Origin: Paracoccus pantotrophus
GTDB taxonomy: Bacteria > Pseudomonadota > Alphaproteobacteria > Rhodobacterales > Rhodobacteraceae
Length of the DNA stretch: 64,000 nucleotides
Direction: 5' to 3'
Assembly (NCBI RefSeq): GCF_008824185.1
Contig: NZ_CP044423.1
Coordinates: forward strand, 137,501 to 201,500
The notes beneath the pieces were generated by a model. The model was not told the origin of the DNA. It ran no database searches and saw only the letters and a program-made list of their open reading frames with translations. This document shows positions 39,083-47,500 of this stretch, one piece after another. The position numbers were made by a program, and so were the translations under genes. The first letter of the stretch is position 1; each line of letters starts with the position of its first letter.

Positions 39083-39531
39083 GCCCGGCCGTCGTGGCGC
39101 CCGAGGATCTGGCGCCGGACCTGGTCCCGCCGGAAGCGGTGGCGGGGCTGGGCGACGTCCGGCGCGGCATCGACCTGATCGACGCCCGCATCGTCGGGCT
39201 GCTGGGGCTGCGGCTGCGCTATGTGCTAGCCGCGGCGGACTTCAAGCCCGACATCGCCTCGATCCCCGCGCCGGAGCGGGTGCGGCAGATGCTGGACGAA
39301 CGCGCGGCCTGGGCCGCCGAGGCGGGCCTCGCCCCCGATTTCATCGGCCCCCTGTTCGGGCAGGTGGCGGAATGGTTCATCCGCCAGCAGGTGGCGCATT
39401 GGCGGGCCTGCCGCGCAGAGCGGCCGGCCGCAGACCGCCGGTCGTCGGCCCCGGCGCCCTCGCCGTCAGCGCGGCCCGCCGGCCAGCCAGCCCTCGACCG
39501 CGTCGAGCGTGTGCATGGCGCTGGCGACTGA
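39079..39531 (+). CDS. pchB: isochorismate-pyruvate lyase (salicylate synthesis)
   Basis: The 150-residue protein is a type II chorismate-mutase fold of the PchB kind: 'VRRGIDLIDARIVGLLGLRLRYV', the active-site Lys in 'ADFKPD', 'IPAPERVRQMLDERA' and 'WFIRQQVAHWRA'. PchB converts isochorismate to salicylate and pyruvate. It has extra residues at both ends; the low-complexity C-terminal tail overlaps 66 bp of the convergent binding-protein gene. No isochorismate synthase is encoded in the window. Confidence 0.88.
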   Translation: MSPAVVAPEDLAPDLVPPEAVAGLGDVRRGIDLIDARIVGLLGLRLRYVLAAADFKPDIASIPAPERVRQMLDERAAWAAEAGLAPDFIGPLFGQVAEWFIRQQVAHWRACRAERPAADRRSSAPAPSPSARPAGQPALDRVERVHGAGD

Positions 39532-40443
39532 AGGGCTGGTGATCCTGGCGGAATCCAGGAACACCATCCGCCCCTCGCGCGCCGGGGCCATGAAACGGTC
39601 CCAGCCGGGCGAAAGGCGGTCCAGCGCCGCGCGCGCGGCCGCCTCGTCCCGCGCCGGGGCGGCGAAGCTGGTCATCACCAGCAGCAGGTCGGGGTTCAGG
39701 CCGGCCAGGCTTTCGGCCCCGATGGGCAGGATCAGCATCGAGCGCGACTGCCGGGTCGAGCCCTCGCCGGCGATCTCGGCCCGGCGATAGCCCAGGTCCT
39801 CCAGGGCCTGCACCGCGCCGGACATGCCGGCCACGACATTGGCCTGGTCGGTCAGCATGACGATGAGATAGGTCTTTTCCCCCGGCGCCTTGGGCAGGCG
39901 GTCGGGAAACCGGCCGCGCAATCCGTCAAGCCGGGCCTGATAGGCGGTCCTGAGTTCGCGAAAGCGGTCCTCGCGATGCAGGACGCGCGCCAGCTCCTCC
40001 TGCACGCTGAAGCCGTGGGCGGTCGCGGCGCTGCTGTTCTGCAGATAGACCGGCGCCGCCTGGGACAGGGCCTTGGCCTTGCCGGTATCGTAATCGGTGC
40101 CGATGATCAGGTCGGGCCGCAGCGCGCGCAGCTTTTCCAGGTTGATGCTGCCCACCGGGCCGATCCCGGGGATCGGGTCGGCATCCTTGGAACGTCCCAG
40201 CATCTCGTGCAGGAAATCCACCGCGGTCAGGCTGGAGCCGTCGTCGCCCCGGCCGTAGATTCCGACGACCGGCACGCCCAGTTCGATCAGCGGCACCGCC
40301 AGCACCGGCTCGTGCAGCGCCACGACGCGCTGCGGGTCGTCGGGGATCCGCACCTGCCGCCCCGTATCGTCGGTCACCTCGGCGGCCTGTCCCGTCCCGA
40401 TGGCGGCCAGCGCCACAAGGGCGGTCATCAGCAATCGGCGCAT
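39466..40443 (-). CDS. periplasmic siderophore-binding protein (FecB/FepB-like)
   Basis: The 325-residue protein has a signal peptide (cleavage near 'GTGQAAE') and the class III binding-protein fold: 'VTDDTGRQVRIPDDPQRVVAL', 'LEKLRALRPDLIIG', 'DLGYRRAEI'. It would deliver the ferric siderophore to the permeases encoded immediately upstream. It is last in a four-gene minus-strand operon and overlaps the end of pchB. Confidence 0.9.
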   Translation of the reverse strand: MRRLLMTALVALAAIGTGQAAEVTDDTGRQVRIPDDPQRVVALHEPVLAVPLIELGVPVVGIYGRGDDGSSLTAVDFLHEMLGRSKDADPIPGIGPVGSINLEKLRALRPDLIIGTDYDTGKAKALSQAAPVYLQNSSAATAHGFSVQEELARVLHREDRFRELRTAYQARLDGLRGRFPDRLPKAPGEKTYLIVMLTDQANVVAGMSGAVQALEDLGYRRAEIAGEGSTRQSRSMLILPIGAESLAGLNPDLLLVMTSFAAPARDEAAARAALDRLSPGWDRFMAPAREGRMVFLDSARITSPSVASAMHTLDAVEGWLAGGPR

Positions 40444-40456
40444 CTCGTCCTCCTTT

Positions 40457-41491
40457 TCAGCTTGAACTCATCCGCAGGAACAGCCGCATCCGCATCGCCA
40501 GCACGAAAAGCGGCGCGCCCAGCGTCACCAGGACCAGCCCGACCGGCAGGCCGATATCGGTGCCGGCGTTGCGCGCCAGCATGTCGGCCGCCGTGACCAC
40601 CAGCCCGCCGGTCAGCGCCGCCAGCACCAGACGCGCCCGGCCCGAGGCGGGCGACAGCGCCGCCGCCAGCTGCGGCGCCATGACCCCGAGGAACATCAGC
40701 GGCCCCACCGCCGTCAAGGCGGCCGAGCTCAGCAGCACCGCGACGATCAGGACCGCCACCCGCGCCCGTACCGCATCCAGCCCCAGCGCCATCGCCATGG
40801 GCGTGCCGAGGTCGACCAGCCGCAGCGCCCGGCCAAGCAGCAGGATGGCGATCGGGCTGGCGGCGAACCATGGCGCCAGCATCGTCACCCGCGGCCAGTC
40901 GGCCAGCGCCAGCGACCCGGCCATCCAGCCGGCCAGCGCATGCGAGGTCTCGGGCGGGGTATAGAGGACCAGCACCGCCGTCACCGCCGAAAGCGTCGAT
41001 TCCAGCGCAATGCCCATCAGCAGCACGGCCAGCCCCCCGGCATGGCCGCGGACCAGCGCCAGCAGCAGCGCCGCGACCGCAAGGCCGCCCAGCAGCGCCG
41101 CGCCCGGCAGCCATGCCGGCGGCAGGCCGGGGGCCAGCACGGTCAGGACCATGATCGCCACCATCGCGCCCTGCGACAGGCCCAGCAGGCCCGGATCGGC
41201 CAGCGGATTGCGGGCCAGCGATTGCAGCATGGCGCCGGCCAGCGCCACCGACCAGCCCGCCATGAAGCCCAGAAGCAGGCGCGGCAGCCGCACCTGATAA
41301 AGCGCAAAGGCCTGATCGGCATCCAGCGGCGCCAGCAGGTCCAGCCGCGTCTCGCCCCAGGACAGCGAAACCGCCCCCAGCCCCAGGCTCGCCAGCGTCA
41401 TGGCCAGCGCGGCGGCCAGATTCGCCAGTCCGATCTGCATCCCGCCCGGCAGGCGCAGCACGCGGCGGCCGTCCAGGGCGCGACTGCTCAT
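40457..41491 (-). CDS. FecCD-family siderophore ABC permease
   Basis: The 344-residue membrane protein belongs to the BtuC/FecCD family ('RLPRLLLGFMAGWSVALAGAMLQSLARNPLADPGLLGLSQGA', 'LMFLGVMAPQLA'). The start at 41491 overlaps the stop of the preceding permease gene by ATGA; the longer open frame upstream is shadow. Two non-identical permeases form the heterodimer typical of catecholate siderophore importers. Confidence 0.9.
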   Translation of the reverse strand: MSSRALDGRRVLRLPGGMQIGLANLAAALAMTLASLGLGAVSLSWGETRLDLLAPLDADQAFALYQVRLPRLLLGFMAGWSVALAGAMLQSLARNPLADPGLLGLSQGAMVAIMVLTVLAPGLPPAWLPGAALLGGLAVAALLLALVRGHAGGLAVLLMGIALESTLSAVTAVLVLYTPPETSHALAGWMAGSLALADWPRVTMLAPWFAASPIAILLLGRALRLVDLGTPMAMALGLDAVRARVAVLIVAVLLSSAALTAVGPLMFLGVMAPQLAAALSPASGRARLVLAALTGGLVVTAADMLARNAGTDIGLPVGLVLVTLGAPLFVLAMRMRLFLRMSSS

Positions 41492-42486
41492 GCCTCGGCT
41501 CCGCGCAGGTAGAAGCGGCGCACCATCAGCATGAAGGCGATGCCGCCCAGAAGCTCCAGCACGACGCCGGTATGCAGCGCCAGGGGGGCAAGCGCCATGC
41601 GCGCGATCAGGTCGGCCAGCAGGCACAGGCAGGCCCCGGCCAGGGCGCAGCCCGGCAGCAGCGCCCCGAAGCGCGCGCCGGTCAGCGGCCGCACCAGATG
41701 CGGCACCACCAGTCCCAGAAACCCCAGCGGTCCGCAGATCGCCACCGCCGAGGCCGAGGCCAGCACCGCCGCCCCCAGCGCCAGAAGTTGCGTGCGCGCC
41801 ACGTCGATGCCCAGCGAGGCGGCCTTCTCGGCCCCCAGCGCCAGCAGCGACAGCCGGCGGGCCAGCAGCAGCATCGCCGCCATGCCAAGCGCCGCCAGCC
41901 CCCAGAAATCCGCCAGCCTTTCGGCATGGACATGGCTGACATTGCCGCCCAGCCAGCCCAGGTAATCCTGCCGCAGCGCCGGATCGGACAGCAGCAGCGC
42001 CTGCGTCAGCCCGCCCAGGAACATCGAGACGATCGCGCCGGACAGGATCAGCGCCAGCCCGCGCGGATCATGCGCATGGCCGGCCAGCCGCGCGACGCCG
42101 AGGCTGGCCAGAAAGCCCAGGCCACCGCCCGCCAGCGCGGCCGATCCCTGCGCCCGCGGCTCCAGCCCCAGCAGGAAGGCGCCGGCCACCACCGCCAGCG
42201 CCGCCCCGGCATTGATCCCGACCAGCGAGGGCGAGGCCAAGGGATTGCGCAGCACGCCCTGCAGGACCGCCCCCGACATGGACAGCGCTGCCCCGGCCAG
42301 CATGGCGATCAGCGCGCGCGGCAGGCGCTGGTAGATCACGATGACATCCGCCTGCCGCGTCTCGTCAAAGCGGGCCAGTGCGGCCCATATCCCCGAGGGC
42401 GGGATCCAGCTTTCGCCCGCCGACAGCGCCAGCAGCAGGCAAAGCGCCAGCGCCAGCGCCGCAAGGACCGGAAAGCCGCGCCTCAT
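41488..42486 (-). CDS. FecCD-family siderophore ABC permease
   Basis: The 332-residue protein is the partner permease: 'RLPRALIAMLAGAALSMSGAVLQGVLRNPLASPSLVGINAGA', 'GPLGFLGLVVPHLVR'. The start at 42486 overlaps the ATPase stop by ATGA. It has about nine or ten helices. Confidence 0.9.
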   Translation of the reverse strand: MRRGFPVLAALALALCLLLALSAGESWIPPSGIWAALARFDETRQADVIVIYQRLPRALIAMLAGAALSMSGAVLQGVLRNPLASPSLVGINAGAALAVVAGAFLLGLEPRAQGSAALAGGGLGFLASLGVARLAGHAHDPRGLALILSGAIVSMFLGGLTQALLLSDPALRQDYLGWLGGNVSHVHAERLADFWGLAALGMAAMLLLARRLSLLALGAEKAASLGIDVARTQLLALGAAVLASASAVAICGPLGFLGLVVPHLVRPLTGARFGALLPGCALAGACLCLLADLIARMALAPLALHTGVVLELLGGIAFMLMVRRFYLRGAEA

Positions 42487-43262
42487 GCGCTGGACTCCGG
42501 CAGGGCGGGCAGGCAGATCCGCCGCCCCTCGTGGCGGATGACCTGCGCGTCGAGGTCGAAGACCTCGCGCAGGTTCGCGGCGTTCAGGACCTCGGCCACC
42601 GGCCCCGAGGCGCGGGCCTCTCCCCCCGACATCATCACCACCTCGTCGGCGAAGCTCAGCGCCAGGTTCAGGTCGTGCAGGACCGAGACCACCGTGCGGC
42701 CATGGCGCCGCGTCAGGTCGCGCACCAGCCCCAGCAGGGCATATTGATAGGTGACGTCCAGGTGGTTCACCGGCTCGTCCATCAGCACGACGGGCGTGTC
42801 CTGCGCCAGCACCATGGCGATGAAGGCGCGCTGCCGCTGGCCGCCGGACAGGGCGTTGACCGGCAGATGCGCCTGATCCTGCAGCCCGACAGTGCGCAGC
42901 GCCTCGCGAAACAGCAGCCGGTCGCGGTCGTCCGGCCCGGCGAAAAGCCCCTGCCGGGCATGGCCGCCCATCTCGACCAACTCGCCCAGGGTCAGGTAGT
43001 CGGGGCAATGGTTCTCTTGCGGCAGCCAGGCGATGCGCCGTGCCAGCGCCCGGCGCGGGATGCGCGCCATGGGCACGCCGTCCAGCGTGACGCGGCCGGC
43101 CTGGGGACGCAGAAAGCCCATCACCGCCTTCAGCAGCGTCGATTTGCCGCAGCCGTTCGGCCCGACCAGCGCGGTGAAGCGCCCCGGCGCGAAGCTGGCG
43201 TCCAGCCCGCGAATGACCGGCTTTCGGCCATAGCCGACCGTCAGGCCCTGGATGCGGATCAC
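42483..43262 (-). CDS. siderophore ABC transporter ATPase (FepC-like)
   Basis: The 259-residue ATPase has Walker A 'GPNGCGKST', Q-loop 'WLPQENH', signature 'LSGGQRQRAFIAM', Walker B 'VVLMDEPVNHLD' and the H-loop 'VLHDLNLA'. It heads the importer operon and is divergent from the monooxygenase gene, with 88 bp between the two starts. Confidence 0.93.
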   Translation of the reverse strand: MIRIQGLTVGYGRKPVIRGLDASFAPGRFTALVGPNGCGKSTLLKAVMGFLRPQAGRVTLDGVPMARIPRRALARRIAWLPQENHCPDYLTLGELVEMGGHARQGLFAGPDDRDRLLFREALRTVGLQDQAHLPVNALSGGQRQRAFIAMVLAQDTPVVLMDEPVNHLDVTYQYALLGLVRDLTRRHGRTVVSVLHDLNLALSFADEVVMMSGGEARASGPVAEVLNAANLREVFDLDAQVIRHEGRRICLPALPESSA

Positions 43263-43350
43263 GTTTTCACTCCGGCTGGCAATCGCGTCCTCCGGTTCGT
43301 AAAGTAAAACACTCGGAATTATCCAGACGCAATTTCACGAGGAGCATGCG

Positions 43351-44592
43351 ATGGCGCGGATGCTGCATATCGGTCTGGCCCTTGCCCGGACCTGGGGGCC
43401 GCCGCCGGCCCCGGACCAGGCGCTGGCGCTGGATTGCGCGCTGGCGGTCCGGGCCGAGGCCGCGCATCTGGACTTCGTCTTCAAGCCAGACAGCCTTTAC
43501 ATCGACCCGAAGGGGGCGGGGCCGCGCATCGCGCGGGCGGCGCTGGATCCGACGCTGGTGCTGACCGCCGTGGCCGGGGCGACGCGGCGGATCGGGCTGG
43601 TCACGACGGTCTCGACCAGTTTCAATCCGCCCTATGTCGCCGCGCGGCAATTGCAGACGCTGAACTGGCTCAGCAACGGCCGGGCGGGCTGGAACATCGT
43701 CACCGCGCTGGATGGAGAGCGGAATTTCGGCCTTGCCGCCATGCCCTCGGCGGCCGAGCGTTACGCCCGCGCGGCCGAGTTCACCGATGTCGTGCGCCGC
43801 CTTTGGGACAGCCACGGTGCCGAAGGGCTGGCGGCCATCGACCATTGCGGCGCCTTCTATCAGGTCGAGGGGCCGCTGAACGTGCCGCGCCATCCCGCGC
43901 GCGTCGCGCTGTTCCAGGCCGGCGCCTCGGCCGAGGGCCGCGGCTTCGCCGCCTCGGTCGCCGATGCGATCTTCGCCTCGGTCCCCGACCCTGCCGCGGG
44001 GCAAGAGCTGCGGTCGGACCTGCAGCGCCGGGCCCGCGCCGCCGGCCGCGACGACGCGCCGCGGCTGCTGCCGGGCTTTCACGCCTATCTGGCGCCCAGC
44101 CGGAGCGAGGCGCAGGAGATGTTCCGCGAGGCGCAGGCCCGCCGCGATCCTGCCGCGCTGCGGGCCAAGCTGGGGGCGCTGGTCGGCCGCGACCTGGGCG
44201 ACTGGCCCGAGGACCGCCCCCTGACCCCCGCGGACCTGCCGGCCGGGGACGCGGCGCTGCGCAGCCGCACCCATTCGGGGCTGCTGCAGCGGCTGATCCG
44301 GCAGGAAAGCCCGCCCCTGCGCGACCTGCTGCTGCGCCCCGAGGTCGCCAATTCCGGGCACTGGACCTTCGTCGGCACCCCGGCCGAGGCCTTGGCCGAG
44401 ATCGCCGCCTGGTCGGATGCCGGGGCCATGGACGGCTTCATCGCCCTGCCGGGCGGCAGCGGGGAATCGCTGGACCTGCTGCTGTCCGAACTGATCCCGG
44501 CGCTGGCCGAGGCGCGGCGCTTTCGCCACGCCTATGCCGGAGAGACGCTGGCCGCGCATCTGGGGCTTGCCTCGCCGGCGTCCAGCGGCTGA
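43351..44592 (+). CDS. LLM-class flavin-dependent monooxygenase
   Basis: The 413-residue protein matches the NtaA/SnaA/DszA branch of luciferase-like monooxygenases ('AEAAHLDFVFKPDSLYID', 'LDPTLVLTAVAGATRRIGLVTTVSTSFNPPYVAARQ', 'LSNGRAGWNIVTA', 'FQAGASAEGR'). These use reduced FMN from a separate reductase. GAGGAGC precedes the start. The gene is embedded in the siderophore locus between importer and NRPS; its 3' end overlaps the convergent NRPS by 61 bp. A role in tailoring or breakdown of the siderophore is inferred only from position. Confidence 0.85.
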   Translation: MARMLHIGLALARTWGPPPAPDQALALDCALAVRAEAAHLDFVFKPDSLYIDPKGAGPRIARAALDPTLVLTAVAGATRRIGLVTTVSTSFNPPYVAARQLQTLNWLSNGRAGWNIVTALDGERNFGLAAMPSAAERYARAAEFTDVVRRLWDSHGAEGLAAIDHCGAFYQVEGPLNVPRHPARVALFQAGASAEGRGFAASVADAIFASVPDPAAGQELRSDLQRRARAAGRDDAPRLLPGFHAYLAPSRSEAQEMFREAQARRDPAALRAKLGALVGRDLGDWPEDRPLTPADLPAGDAALRSRTHSGLLQRLIRQESPPLRDLLLRPEVANSGHWTFVGTPAEALAEIAAWSDAGAMDGFIALPGGSGESLDLLLSELIPALAEARRFRHAYAGETLAAHLGLASPASSG

Positions 44593-47500
44593 TCGTCCTG
44601 CGGCTGTGCAAAGCGGGCCAGCATCGCCTCGACCGCTTGGGTGATCCGGCGGATTTCGGCGGGGCCGTAGCGGTCGGCGCGATGGCTTAGCATGATGCGC
44701 AGGCCGGCGGTCTCGTCCGCCACGTCCTCGACGATCTCGAATTGCAGGCCCAGCAGCGATTCCGCCTTGTCCGGGTCGATCTGCCGGTATTCGACGCGGC
44801 TGCCGTCCATCAGCGCGATGGCGCCGTTCATCCGGTTCCGGGCGTGGATCTGGATGAAGACCTCGAACATCTCGTCCAGCCGGGTGACGGGATTGCCGGT
44901 CAGCGCCTCGCCCACCAGGTCCAGCGGGACCTCGGAATGCGGCAGCGAGCGGGCGATGCGGTCGCGGACCTGCGCGATCAGCGCGGCGGGCGTGTCCTGC
45001 GCCCCCAGCGCCAGCCGATGCGCGGTCATGGTGGTGAAATAGCCCACCGTGTCGAACCAGGCCGGATCGTTGCGCCCCGAGGCCGAGGTGCCGATCACCA
45101 GGTCGCCGATGCCGCCCAGCCGCCCCAGCGCCGCGCCGATCGCCGCATAGGCCGTCGCGAAAAGCGAGGCCGCGTTGCGCCGCGCCGTGGCGTAAAGCCC
45201 GCGTGCGACCTCGGCCGGCAGGTCGATCCGGGTCCAGCCGCCCTGCGGGTCCTGCCCGCCCGGCGCAGCGCCGAGGATCGGGCGGGCACGCGGTGCGCCG
45301 CGCAGGTGATCCAGCCAGTAGTCCAGATGCGCGCGGTCCGTATCCGCCGCCCTTTGCGCGGCGGCGAAGCGGTGGAAGCCCGGCGGCTGGTCGGGCCAAT
45401 CCGGCGCCAGCCCCGCCGCGCGCTGGCGATAGGCGTGGCCAAGCTGGTCCATCAGCAGGTTCAGCGACCATTCGTCCAGCACGATATGGTGGAACAGCAT
45501 GGACAGCACCTGCTCGTCCCCCTCGCGGAAGAAGCGCAGCCGCAGCGGCAATTCGCGGGCAAGGTCGAAGACATGGCCGGCCTCGGTCCGGCGGTTTGCC
45601 TCGCCCGCCTCGGCGCTGATCCAGAACCAGCGATAATCGCCCAGCCGCTCGACCGGGACCACGTCTTGCAGCGGCTGGCCGTTTTCCTCGCGGAAATGGC
45701 TGCGCAGCACGGGATGGCGGCGGATCAGGTCGCCGAAGGCCAGCCCGAAGACCGCTTCGTCCACCGGGGTCGGGAAACGCAGGGCAAAGGGCAGATTGAA
45801 GATGCCGCCATAGCCGAAGGCGGCATAGGCCTTCCACAGCGATTGCTGCGCCAGCGACAGGGGCGCCGCCTGGGGTTCGGCCGCGTCGTCCCCGGCTGCG
45901 GGCATCGGCGCGGCCGGCGCGCTGCGGGTGGCGATCCCGGCCAGCGCGAGGGCGGTCGGATGGCGGAAGATGTCGGTGAAGCGCAGGGCGATGCCATGCT
46001 CGGCCTGCAGCCTGCCGATGATCCGGGTCGCGACCAGAGAATGCCCGCCATGGTCGAAGAAATCGTCCTCGGGCCCCATTCCGGGCGCACCGAGCGCCTC
46101 GCGGAAGGCGGCGAGGATCAGGCCCGTCAGCGCGTCCGCCGGCTCGGCACCTGGCGCTTCTGGCGGTGCGGTTGGCTCGGGGCCGGGCTGGCCCGCGATC
46201 TGGCGCGCGCGGCGGCGGTCGGGCTTGCCGTTGGCCGACAGCGGCAGCGCCGGGATTGCAAGGATGCGGTCGGGAAGGTGCGATTGCGGCAGCCGTTCGC
46301 GCAGGAAGGCGCGCAGCGCGGCCGGTTCGGGCAGGTCGCGACCGGCGACCAGCGCGGCCAGCACCGTCTCGCCCCGCGCGTCGGGAATGTCCACGACCAG
46401 GGCCTGCGCGACGGCGGGATGGGCGGCCAGCTCGGCCTCGACATCGGCCAGCGAGATGCGCACGCCGCGCACCTTGACATAGCCGTTCACCCGGCTGTCG
46501 AACAGGATGGTGCCGTCGCCGCGCAGCCGCCCCAGGTCGCCGCTGCGAAAGGCGCGGATGCCACCGACCTCGGTGAAGTCGGTCTGTTCCAGCGCGCCGT
46601 CGCGCAGATAGCCGAGCGCCAGGTTCACGCCCGTGGTGTGGATGCGGCCGGCCACGCCCTCGGGGCAGGGTTCGCCCTGCGGGTTCAGCAGCAGGTAGCG
46701 GTTGCCGGGCAGGGCGCGGCCATAGGGGATGATGCGGTCGTCCTCGGGGCCGATCCGGTGCCAGATGCTCCAGATCGTGGTCTCGGTCGGGCCGCCCAGC
46801 GACCACAGCGCCGCATCGGGCCGCAGCCGGCGCAGCCGGTCGATCACCGCCGGCTTGATGTAGTCGCCGCCCTGCGCCACCAGCCGCAGCGAGGCCAGCC
46901 CGTCATCCGGCGCGCAGGCCAGCAGCATCTCGACGATGGCGGGGACCGAGCACCAGACGGTCACGCCGTGGTCGCGCACCAGACGGTTCCAGGCAAGGGC
47001 GTCCTTTTCCTCGGCCGGCGCGGGCATCACCAGCCGCGCGCCGGCGGCCAGGGTGCCGAACAGGTCGAAGACCGACATGTCGTGATGCAGCGGCGTGACC
47101 GAGATCACCGCGTCCTCGGCACCGATCCCCCAGGCATCCAGCGTATGGCCGATGACATTCGCGGTGGCGCGATTGTTCAGCACCACGCATTTCGGCCGCC
47201 CGGTGGTGCCCGAGGTGTAAAGGTAATAGGCGGCCGCTTCGGAACGGGACAGCGCGGCCAGTCCCTGCGGGATCGGGGCCGGGTCATGCGCTTCGAGGGT
47301 GCGGGGCGAGGCCAGCGGCCAGCCGGGCAGGTCGGTTGCGGCCACGACCAGCCGCGGCGCGGAATTGCGCAGCAGGTAGTCGCGCCGCTCGGGCGGCGCG
47401 GCGGCGTCGATGGGCACCCAGACCAGCCCCGAGAAGGCGCAGGCCAGCGTCAGCACCAGATGCTCGGGCCCGCGCGGCAGGCAGATCGCGACCATGTCGC

